Positions 1 to 11,300 of a stretch of DNA of 64,000 bases are shown in pieces. Position 1 is the stretch's first letter, and each line of letters opens with the position of its first letter. The translations under genes and the position numbers were made by a program. This DNA is from Aplectana chamaeleonis (lineage: Eukaryota > Nematoda > Chromadorea > Rhabditida > Cosmocercidae): contig JAPDOI010000215.1 in the NCBI GenBank assembly GCA_029168955.1, positions 190,001-254,000 on the forward strand, in the 5' to 3' direction. The notes beneath the pieces were generated by a model. The model was not told the origin of the DNA. It searched no databases and saw nothing but the letters and a program-made list of their open reading frames with translations.

Positions 1-7
1 AGTGTAA

Positions 8-52
8 GAACCTTCTAGAAGGTTCTCCAAAGTTCTACGCTAGGGGTATATA
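8..52 (+). promoter_or_regulatory. heat-shock element array plus TATA box before the transposase
   Basis: GAA or TTC triplets sit in exact 5-bp register: GAA 8-10, TTC 13-15, GAA 18-20, TTC 23-25, then CAA 28-30 (one mismatch) and TTC 33-35. This is the alternating nGAAn/nTTCn site of the heat-shock factor HSF-1. A TATATA at 47-52 follows 12 bp later, and the transposase ATG is at 93. The order and spacing match small heat-shock gene promoters. The motif is seen directly; heat induction is inference. Confidence 0.7.
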
Positions 53-92
53 GGGGGGCAGTCGCTTCGTCTAGCTACCAGTACAAGCTAAA

Positions 93-1105
93 ATGGACCA
101 AGGTCGAATTCGTACGTTCGTGTACTACGAGTGGCTGCTGGGCAACGACACGGGCACCGCGGTCGCCAACATCTGCAGAGCGTGCAAGGAGGATGCAGTG
201 TCCCAACGCACAGTCAGCCGCTGGTTCAATCGTTTCGAGAGCGGCGGCACGAGCCTCGAGGACAGGGAGCACAGCGGGAGGCCTTCTACGGTGGATGATG
301 ACGAAGTCCGTCGCTGTATCAAGGAGAAGCCGGAAGCCACCACCCGTGAACTGGCGACGACGCTCGGCTGCAGCAAGTCCACCATCCACAATCGACTCAA
401 CTTCCTCGGCTACCACAAAGTTCTGGCCCGTTGGATCCCCCACCGTCTGACGGACGCCAACAAGCAGAGCCGCGTGGCCGTCTGCCAGTCCCTCCTCCTT
501 CGTCCGCATCGCAAGGAGTTTCTCGAGGACCTGGTCACTGGGGATGAGAGCTGGGTCCTCTACGACAACGTCGCTCGCCGTGTCGTCCGGATCCCGCGCG
601 GAGAAGAGCCGCCGACGACGCCGAAAGCCGACCTGCACACGCTGAAGATCATGCTCTGCTGCTGGTGGGACACCAAGGGCATGCTGTACTTCGAGCTGCT
701 CCCACAAGGCAGGGCGGTCACCGTCTCCATCTACACCGATCAGCTCGAGAAACTAGCCGCCGCCATCCGAGAAAAGCGTCCCCGACGGGCCTCGGTCCAC
801 CTGATGCACGACAACGCGCGCCCCACGTGGCGAAGGAGATCCAGCAGGAGTTGGCGACGCTCGGCTGGGAGACGGTTGCCCATCCGCCGTATTCTCCGGA
901 CCTCGCCCCCTCCGATTACCACTTGTTCCGCCCGCTGAAGCACCATTTGGCCGGAAGAAAATTCATCAACTACGACAACCTCAAATCCGACATCGCGGAC
1001 TTCTTCGAGGCGCAGCCCCCGGAGTTCTGGGCGAAGAGCATCGGCGACCTGCCCAATCGATGGGCCACTGTTGTGGATAACTGTGGTGATTATATTGTTG
1101 ATTAG
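93..1105 (+). pseudogene. mariner transposase (DD34D) with one frameshift
   Basis: The frame opens at ATG 93 with an N-terminal helix-turn-helix part (residues about 1-110) and a WIPHRL block, the mariner WVPHEL motif. The catalytic aspartates are in TGDESW (codon 543-545), HDNARP (codon 810-812) and YSPDLAPSD (codon 914-916), with DD34D spacing. One C is missing in the C run at 821-824. The frame therefore shifts after NARP, and the C-terminal half continues in another frame to the TAG at 1103-1105. Both halves together are about 338 residues, normal for the family. The lesion looks recent because no other stop is seen. The product would cut and paste the element at TA sites; as it stands it should be inactive. 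Confidence 0.9.
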
Positions 1106-1177
1106 ACTTGTTTTTCAATAAAGTTGAAAAAAATTAAAAATGGTGAAATTTTCGGACAAGAATTATTGGACAACCTA

Positions 1178-2252
1178 GTATTTATATGAAATACATCCGC
1201 GGATGCGGATGTGACCCTCTTAATAAGAGGTTAACATATTGACAAAAGAAAAATCGCGGCTTTTAGTGCTCCCCTAACTTCCAGAATACCTTTCACACTT
1301 TCAGCTTCTAAATTAAAGCTACCACCTCCGACGGGAAAAAATAATTCTCGAACCACTCGTCCACTCGATCTCCGCGATTCAGATTTGCGAATTTTGGTGT
1401 TTCATTACATCATTTGCGAAACGTTTTGAGTGACTCTGGGGACACTCTAGTGATCCATTTCAGGACTGGAAGAAAACATGTTGCAAATTCCTTGGCCCAA
1501 CAAAAGCGTGACGCATATGTGGGAAGATGACATTTTTTTAAAATTTTTTTGGAAGCTTTGCGGATAAGTCAATCTGTACACTCTTGCACATCTCGCAGGT
1601 GTGTGATCAATCGAGAACAGGAAATTTCCAGGGGTCCAGTAATGGGAAAAATGCATGTAGTGTGTGATAGGTTCTGTAACATTTCAATGTATTTCCGTCA
1701 AAAAGGCTCTAATAGATTTCATATTTGGCTCTGTAACTCGTTTGAGTATGCCATCTTTGGATTTCGTTGGTATTCGTTTTTGACACTGCTCTGAAATTAC
1801 AAATTTTTAGTAAAATACTATATTTTTTGACGACCTCTTTTTTATTCCACATTTTGAATATTCATCTATAGCATGCACCTCTTGCATTCTCATAAATAAT
1901 CTGTCTGGAAACGAACCATTTTGGATCAGGCTCACATGGTATGATAGCTTGTTTTTCCTATTGCCCTTCTGATTTACATTAATTAGGTTTACAGAAAATA
2001 AGTTTTTTTTCTGAAGTAAGTTTTTGGAAAGTTTTCTAGGATCATCAACGTACTATTTTAGTTGACTTGCTAGGCTAGTCAAGCCAGCTTCTCCATGTTT
2101 TGTAAATCCTTCAAAATCTGTTTTAAGACCTTATGCTTTCAATGAGCTTCACCCATCTCAAGCTTTTTTCCCGAGTCTCACCTAATTTTTCAACAATTTC
2201 ATCGGTGAGTAAGTACTGAAATTGCATTTGCTTCTGACAAACACCGTTTCAG
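1178..2252. other. intergenic DNA upstream of vang-1
   Basis: This is AT-rich sequence without a convincing ORF, terminal repeat or RNA gene. It ends in an acceptor-like CCGTTTCAG and should hold the vang-1 promoter, but no specific element could be read. Confidence 0.4.
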
Positions 2253-2268
2253 AAGATATAGGGCGCAA
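2243..2268 (+). promoter_or_regulatory. probable spliced-leader acceptor for vang-1
   Basis: ACCGTTTCAG ends at 2252, and the ATG follows 15 nt later at 2268. A consensus nematode 3' splice site so close to a start codon, with no upstream coding exon, is the usual sign of spliced-leader trans-splicing. A short 5' untranslated cis intron is the alternative. Confidence 0.5.
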
Positions 2269-2385
2269 TGTCAACGGTTTCCGCTGGAGGTCGTCGAGGT
2301 CCTCCGAAAGATTTTCGGGGACCACCTCGTGGCGACCTCAGATTGATAAAACCTCGAGGAAGAGGTTATTCTCAATCTGATATTG
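2268..2385 (+). CDS. vang-1: vang-1 exon 1
   Basis: ATG at 2268 starts a Gly/Arg-rich cytoplasmic N-terminus (residues 1-39, ending YSQSDI). The donor is TATTG|GTGAGC, phase 1. The start was chosen for the acceptor 15 nt upstream; a second possible start lies in exon 2. Confidence 0.75.
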
Positions 2386-5300
2386 GTGAGCCGTGTATTC
2401 CACGGTTTTCTGCTATAGCCAGTGAAGTAGGAGCAGTTTGCTTTCTTTCTATTCATGCGAGCTCAACGTTCCAACTTTTTTTCTTCAGGGAGTGAAAATG
2501 GCTATTCCTCCTGAGGAGTATGGTGAGAATACCACCGTCTTAACTGGTGTAACCAGTGAACATTCATATAATGGTGATGACCGAGCTGTATATGAGCCAC
2601 CTATGGGCAGAGTGGTCAGTAGAAGGTAACGTTTAGATGCTTATCGATCCTACGTGCCGTGAGTGATGACAATTTCGATTTCTCATTGAGTATGCGCTAT
2701 CGAATATATACATTCGATACAGCGCTAAACAAAGCACAAAATATTGAGAGGAAGAACAAAAAAAACAGGGTATGGTTTCTACGCGTGCTGGTGCGGAGCG
2801 GCGATTAGAGACAGTGAGAGAGCGCATGGCAGAAGGAGGGAGCAGAATCGCCCGCGCCGCTCGCGCCATGAGTCGTGAGAATTACGAAGTTTTACAGAGG
2901 GTAACTTATTCTTCGACATAGTAAATCTGGTCTTTACGTGATGTGATTTTATTTTCTCCTCATTGTTTTTTTCAGGTGTTCGAGAATGTTGTGGCTAAGT
3001 GCTGCCGCTTTGATATCATTAATATCACTTATATCAGCGCCTCTTATGTGTGCATTACCTTTTATTATGAATTACATAGGCTACCACTATCCACATATTA
3101 CCTGTGAGGTTAGTGTTATATGCCTAATTAAGCCGCTTGGCTAGTGTGCAGGCTGCGGGCAAGTTTTAATTTGTTCGAGTTAAGAGCGGAAAAGCCTTTT
3201 CTGCGCTGAGTACATTGCTTTTTCCTTTGTGTGACTTTTATTTCTTAGTCAGTCAAGGATTCCAGGTTGACTGTCAGGGTCATTTGTTATCGTTAGCGAT
3301 GAAATCTATTTTACTCGTTGTTGCCCTATGGGCACTCTATTGGCGACGTGCGGCTGCTGATTTACCTCGACTGTTAGTCTAAACTTCCGGCACTCATTTA
3401 GACAACCTTCCACGAAATTTCTCTGCGGAGTCGTGCCATCGATGTGACGTTATTCTGCAGTGTAGGTGTGATGTCTTAGACATGTACGGGGGGAACTTTT
3501 GAACATGTTGCTTGAAAGCTTTACGAAACTTGTTGTTCCATAATGATAATGGAAAAGACTCTGCCCACGCGGTCGGCGTGCTTGTCGAGCAAACAACCGT
3601 CACGTGGGTATTCTTCGGACGAGCCCACCCACTACTGAGATACAACTGACTGGGATATTGTACACTACTCGTCTGATATTCCTGATAATCGATTCGCAGG
3701 TGTGGAAAATACCTTCGCGACGGCTGATCAAAGCGCCCGCCGACCGCGTGGGCGGACTGTCTCATTCGGACAGGCTATACTTGCGTGCAGTCTTGAAATA
3801 GGCTACCTTAAGATCATAGGTACTTGTTCAAAAGTTTCTTAGGACCACCACGTGCCGGGAAACCGTCTGTATGCCACGACCTGTATGTGCTAGGTGTGTT
3901 AGGCTGTCTAAACGCGTGCCGCTTTCTTGGCAGATTTGTCAAAAGGATTCTTCTAAGAGTTGAGGCAGATTTTTAATTTCTTTCAGGTACCTAGCACGAG
4001 CGGCATTGTGTTTCTTTGTACTGTTTATACTTTTTGGTTTTTGGTTGTTTTATACAGTTCGGATTTTACTAGAACATCACAGCAACTATACTTACGTGGT
4101 CAGACAAATTTGCCTTATATTGGAGTCAATTCCGAACATTTTGTGTCCATTTTTAGGTTTCATATGCCCTTTCACTTCTTGATGCGTTGCTCTATACACA
4201 CTATATCTCAGTAATTGTTTTGGAACTTCGACGTCTACGTCAAGAATATATCGTTACTATTGTTCGAGATCCAGATGGGGAATCGAGGACAATGCCTATT
4301 GGTCTGTTGAATTTTTCGTTTTCTCAAGCTTCGTTTTTAAAATTAGGTTCTCAAGGCCTTGCGTGTTCCATTTTACCCTCTAATTCGGGGCCCGCTTTAC
4401 TCGGGTCCATCGTATGCGCATGCGCACGTATGCTATGTCTCTTGATCCCCACAAGTCTCGCTATCTCTACCCAGCTCCGCACTCGCTCGCGAAGGAACAC
4501 AGTGAATCTCACTCCGAAATAGAGGGTACCTCTGCCTATATGCAGGGTATCTTAAAGGCACAGTCCAACCTGAGAATCGATTTTTCGTATTTCTGCCTAT
4601 CTTGGAGAAAATTTCACGCTGATCACAATGGCGTCTCCAGAATCGCTCAAAACTCACTACGAAAGGAGTTACGGCACCTTAAAGATTTTGATTCTGGACG
4701 GACAGAAGTTCGCGGACGAGTTTTCTCGAGCTTGTATTTTCTCGTTTTTCGCATCCATCGCTCTGAAGCGGGTTACAATACAAAGCCAGACCGAAAACGA
4801 ATCGAAGAACATAGGTTTTGAATAAAATCATTCCCTCGTCTCTTCCCTAGTGAGGTCGGGAACCTGGCAGTGGGCGTTACCCATTTTTTTGTCAAGGTGG
4901 GCGTGGTCGGCTTTTTCCTAGATTTTTTTCTCGCTTATTTGAGCGAATTGAGATTTAGCGCTTGGCAGGGTTGCTATAGGCGGCGACCGGACCATAATAT
5001 CAAATATTACCTCTGAGGTTGGACTGAGCCTTTAACAGATGTCTACATTTTCCGAATTGAAAATGTTAATGAATGAATTGCATACTAGTTTGCCAGTTGT
5101 CTCGCCCCGTCGTCATGATGTCTTGGCCATATAAGAAGCTCCATCCTAATCAGGGGCCTTTGGAATTATTCACCGTAGTAAAATTCGGAAAACGATTTTT
5201 TCGTGCTCAAAATCGAAGGTGACATGTAATAATGTAAATATTTGCTATGTAGGAATGTAATAGTTTCGTTCGTTTTCTGAGACTGAAGATCGTCTTCACT

Positions 5301-8300
5301 TGTTAATGATAAGGATATTAATAAAGTTGGGGTTTCTGTTCTATGAAGAATAATAGGTCCAACTTAGAACTCAACAGCGAAGGAGCCAGCTCTACTAACG
5401 TCTAAAATACCGTAATGTTTGCAAAATTGTACTCTGCGAAAATAATTCAAGTTTCGTTTGGCGATAGTAAGGGACACTAGTAAGTTTTTGCATCAACAGA
5501 CTTGGAGGAGGTTAGAGGGTGATTCTGTTTGATCTAGGGCCAAGTCCCGACTCTGTGCGAAGTACGACGCGCTTGTGGGCTCATTGCGGGGGCACTTGAA
5601 CAGATGGGAACGACTAGTATTTTCACGCTAACAAATATGTATAGGTAGGATAAGAGCTGAGTTCAAGAAGAAGAAAAATTATAATAATCGGTTGGCTTAT
5701 GCGATATGCTTACTTAGTGAGTAAGTTAAGTTAAGGTTAAAATGCAATCGAAAATGTAGAAGTTATAATAGGACAAAAGTCGAATATGGGAAGAGCTGCA
5801 AATAGGACAGGAGTTGTTCCTGAGGTGTGTACCAATGACCAGCAAAAACGGATTGTAGTTATGGTAACAGAAGCTACTTAAGACGTCATCTTACTAGGGA
5901 TCGGCCTGGATTCGAACAGAATTTTTGATGATTGGTCTATTGAGAGATGTGGGGAAGACCAAAAGTAACAATTTAAACAAATTTTAAAAAATTGAAATTT
6001 TTTTCAATGCAATAGATTGAAAATAGCCAAAACTTTGGGCTACGGTAGGTAAAATGCCAGTCAGTGCACAGCAATCTAAAAAAGTCTGCAATAAATTTGG
6101 AATAGACATTATATTCGTGTTCAGTGCTTCAAATTATCCTCTGGACGAAGTTTTGGCGAAAACTTTCATCTCCCAAGTCTCGAAAATGGGATTGAGCCGC
6201 CGCGGCCTCCATGGTTCTCCGAATGTCGCAAAACTTTTTTACGACCAAACTTCGCTCCCTGGGGTTATTTGGGACTCTGAACACGACTAATTTTTAGATT
6301 TTTTGAGCGATTACTGTAGAGTACAGTGGGTAAAATGCCATTCAGTGCACAGAAATCTTTCGAAAAACTGAAAACGGGCCTCGAATTCCAGGTCCCGGTC
6401 ATGAGGGGTGCAACAAGAGACCTTACACGATTTTAGGATGTTTTTTTTTTGGTTGTAACTGCAGTTTAACGTCGCAGTGTCCCTTATAGTATGTTTACAC
6501 AAGGTGCTGAGTTGGTCGCAAAACTCTTAGCTCCGAGCGAGATTGAACCAGCATATTTCCTTTCCGGAGGAGCGCCTCATAACACTGCGCCACCGAATCC
6601 CAATGCTGCGCTCACTTAGCTGCTCGGTGAATCTTCACCGAAGCAATCATTACTTTACCCGCATAACGGGATGAAACAGGTATATCGTCATAAACTATGT
6701 ATATAACAGTCGTAGACATGTCAGGACGACGCTATAGTTGAGTCTTACACGATTCGCCCGGAGCCAAGCGTTTTGCGATCAGTCAGCACCTTGTTTAAAG
6801 AGACCTCACGTTATCTTGTCGCGTTCATTCGATCAGACATGAGGAGTTCTATTAAGGATCCTTAGTGACATGTTATGCCAGCATCTATATTTATTCCAGG
6901 TATGATGTCATTGCAAGAGGCAGCAATCCAGGTGTTACGCTACTACGAAACATATTTCCCCTCCTACAATGTTTTCCTTGACAGAGTAGGATTTTATGCA
7001 GACTCTGCTATTTCATTGTGTAGCATACAGAAATAGTAAAATGCACGTGATGTAGGCACGCCAATCGAGCCATCGTCTGCGGAACGTATCACAGCCACCT
7101 GGTTTTAAAATGTATGACATCGAGGGCGTTGGTGGTGGGGCGGCGGAAATCAGTCAGGTATACATACATATCCACGTAGTGACGTTTGCATACTAGAGTG
7201 AAACACACTTGCCATAGTTTTCTTACATATCTCCAGTGATTTCAGAGCAACCTTCGCGCTCTTATGGAAGCGACATCAAGACGGCGTAGCACAAATCACA
7301 ACGATATTCTGCAAGAAGAAGGCGAGTGGGAGAGACGAATCAAGAAGAGGAAGTAGGTTACATCAACGACCAGCCTAAACGATGCAATGACGAAGTAGGG
7401 TAAATAGATTCTGCTCAGGTATCGGCTCATTGCTTCAACTGAAGAGGCATTTGCCCAAGTTCAAAACATCGTCGAAAATCAATCTGGACCAAAGGTAATC
7501 TTTTCGTAACTCCCTTTTTTTTGCGTGTACAAACACGAAACTCCCTGACGCTCTGAATATTCATCTTCGAGCTCATACTTTAAAGGTAGGGTTCGCGATG
7601 AAAACGATTTTCGAGCTTTCTTCATGAGAAAGTGTATTTGGTCATCACAAAAGTGAAAATAACTGAAAAACCCGGAAATTTGCGAAAAAACCCCGTAAAA
7701 ACGAGGTATAACGGCTAATTACAGGTGTCGGCCGGCCCTCTTATTAAAGAGATTTTTATTAAAGGCAGTGTTCACGATGATTTTCGTCCCCGAGTTTTTC
7801 ACATAAAACAATGTGTTGGCCTCCAAGTGTTACCGAAATTACAAAGAAACGGCCAGAAACGCATTAAAACGTCGTATTTCAGTGGCATTATTCTATAACA
7901 TGGACTAGTTGTCCGGTTGGATGAACATGTTCATGGTGGTTGTCACCGGTAGGAAATTGGGTCAATCGAAAATAGAAGAACATTTCATGCAAAGCAGGTT
8001 TAGTTAGGGCCCTAAGGAAAGAACGGAGCAAGAGAGAGTAGAGAATTGCAGATTACGGGTACACAAAGGATTTCATTGTCACAACAAACACTTTCAGAGA
8101 TACTTAAGAGGCGGGGTGATACTTGAGGATTTCGTGTACTTCTGGTGCGTTTTTCTCAATTTCTACGTCATTTTAGTTCTACCCGGGGGCCACCTAATCA
8201 ATATAGCGAATAATCTGGAAAATGAAGATTATCGTGAACACTGCCTTTAATGCTTGTTTATCCGCATTTTATTTTGCTGTTTAAGTAGTCAGTAGTCTCC

Positions 8301-11300
8301 AGGAGTGCTCAGAAATTACCTTAAAAGTGAAATAAAACTTGACAAAACAGGCATTTGTCGAAATCTCGACATTTGGGGCCTTCCCATGGCACAACAACCG
8401 CTTTTATCGCAAACACTGCCTTCAAGCCATATGTAGATTGAGAATTCCGAGATCGTTTTGTGTTTCGGGAAGCTTTCTGTGAGGTCTTCGATCTTTCTCC
8501 TTAGTTCTGAAACGTTTTCCTGTGGCCGAATCGGATTTGGTGATTGATGCAGTCGTGAATGTATCCCAAATGTGATCCCATCTAAAATTGAGAGTTTTGT
8601 ATTGTCTTGAAATCCAATATTAGTTTAGTTTAATTTTATTACGACCACATGAGGCAATCGTTAGTAAAGGCACACATTTCAATGCAACTACTACAAAACT
8701 TGTAAAAGACGCCAAGTATGTGAGGAAATTCTATGAGAAAACGAGAAAATGTGCAGTCGATAACAACTCGTAGCGGTGAAGAAGCTTTGACATCATACGC
8801 TTGAATTGAGCATAAGTCATACTAGTGGCTGGAGTACTTTTCGTGGCTTTGAGGAAGGCGCTGCCTGCTCTGAAGGCAAACGATTTTGCGCAAATTGTGG
8901 TTTTCGGTCTAGACGTATTCTTAATATGGTGTAGTAGAAGCAAATTCCGTAATATTCGAAACTTCTTATATGAGAAATTGAAACACACGATTATATCTCA
9001 TCGAGCGAGAAAGGAGGATGATTGGATAACTGATATTCGTTTGAATAATAGAAGTTAAAATGGATTTACTTCGGATATGTGTAAACCAAATAAAACGCAT
9101 AATGACAGGATAAAATGGGTTGCATTGCAGACTCCAAGTTTTCGCGAGAGCGGTCATGTCAGGAATATCATATATCAAAGTCAGTGTTTTCGCCAGGAAA
9201 GGACTTTAAGTTATAACTGGAAATGGAATGTTTCGGGGTCACTCACCACAATAATGGCGGAAAAAACGGCCAAAACGAGTCGTGACTACTGAAGGTGGGC
9301 GGGGCGGGCATAGCACATTCATTATTCAGGGCCATACAGGGTTATTCATTACTCCTTTTTAACCGTTTTTAATGATTTCATTATAGCATGGACCCCGGAA
9401 TATTCAGTTTTTTTTGTGAAAATCCGATGATCGCTTTTGTGGTGTGAACTGCCTTTAACCTGCGAGCGTGAGGGAGGCGCTCAGATGGATGATAACGCGA
9501 CGGCCCGCGCAGAAGCTTGATATTCGAGACTATACGAAAATTTCCCTGTTTGGTAGTATATATGCAGGATGCGAAAATTCTCCTGGGCCAAGATCCAATT
9601 TTTTGAGACGATTCGATCGGATGGAGCCGACGCATTACACTTCACAGTTGTTCTTCACTCTTATCCAGCTTTCGTTAACTCAGGCTCTTGAGCTGTTCCA
9701 ATGATTTTAACCGTTGTTTAATGTAAAGTGAAGCAGTTTGGTTCTACGGGCGAGTTGTGCAGAGTGAAATATGATTTCCTTAGGTAACGTGTGGGTTTCA
9801 GAGTCTCTGCGATGCGATGGATTCAACCACGGCGGCTCAGGGTGTGTTTGCATGTATTATGCGACCACTAAATAAGTATTTAAGACAAACCAGGCAACAA
9901 CCTCGACATCCGGCCGAGGCAGTGACTCATCACATCGAAAGGTGAAAGTCTTCCACATTTTGTTGTGGTTTCGTTTGCTTGTTTCATTGTCAGTAAGACG
10001 GTTAGGCGCTATTCATACTACTCGACGCCAGCTCGGCACGCGCGTGCCGCGCTGGCGTGGCGTTTGTGTATGAATACTTTCTACGCGCTTGACGCGCGTG
10101 CCGCGCGGGCGGGGCGTCAAGCCATTCATATACAAACGCCCAGCCAGCGCGGCACGCGCGTGCCGCGCTGGCGTTGAGTAGTATGAATAGCGCCTTATTG
10201 TAATGGACCTAAAGACGAAGGCTTATGTTGTATTTGAGTTCAAACCCGTGCTTTCAGGTGTTTGAGCATGCGGATGAATTACAGAACTTTTCTGCAACGA
10301 TTTTTCAGCGACAGGTTTCCAGCAAAGGTTTCGAATATATCCCTCGTGTTGTACAGTAAATATGCACTACGACGCATAAGTATAGCGACACCTTCAAAAT
10401 ATTGGGGGAGTCTATGTTTTCTGCTACAACGAAAACGATGGTATGACCAGAAGTCGCTCATTTCGTCATTAGTTATGGAGTGAAGTCCGTATTTTGCGCG
10501 GCGCATAAGTATAACAACATTTGAGCAACATGGAAATATCTCACGATGATCGCTGGAATGAGCCACTTTCACGTGTATTTGATTGAAACTGGTTCAAGGA
10601 GATGCTATTTGTCCACATTCCGGTGGAGTTCACGTGCCTTCTGACGGAAAAGCTTCAGTTCACTCCTTCCATGTTGCTGGACGCGGATTTCGATGAATTT
10701 CTGGTCAGCCTGGACGACCAGCTGGATGTAAATTCAAGTTGGTGCTAGCTTCTGAATCGCTCAACGTCTGTAGTCGCCCGTACTTCCCATGGAGCTTGGG
10801 AAGCTAGACATTACACGACGAGTCCACTATGGCATGGTGTCAGCCCCGACTGCGAACTACGAATTGTCGCTAAGCTTCGCGGCGAATAAGATTCTTTATT
10901 AACTCAGGATGGAAATTTACGACTAAATTTTACTAGATTACGACAAAAATTTAGTAAATTACCAGAGATTTTTACTAGATTTGGGCAAAGATTAGTCGAA
11001 ATTTTCACGTAAATCTGTAAAATTTATTCGAAATCTACTAAATTTTGCTAGTATTTTACTCGTGTTTTCACTAAATTTACCACTGTTTTCCTAGTCTTTT
11101 TTTACTAAAATTTACTGGTAAATTACTCGTTTTTTGATAAAAATTATTACGATTTCGAACACTTTTTCAATACACTCATTTCATTACAAATAACGATACA
11201 ACACTTTATATAATTATATTTCATCTCAATTTAAAAAAGAATACAACAGTCACACTTGCATATTTACCAGAAACATTAATTTACGGGCTCCATCACACCA

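Larger units (their letters stand above)
1..1177 (+). mobile_element. mariner-type transposon, left end outside the window
   Basis: The transposase reading frame is followed by an AATAAA at 1117-1122 and a mariner-like right terminal repeat at about 1142-1177, which reads TAGGTTGTCCAATAATTCT on the minus strand. No matching left repeat is seen, so the left end is probably upstream of base 1. Proteins of this kind are common in strongylid nematodes (for example hookworm mariners); that comparison is from memory. Confidence 0.85.

Noticed and set aside
75..707. Minus-strand ORF opposite the transposase
   Set aside because: It is a mirror frame of the GC-rich mariner coding sequence.
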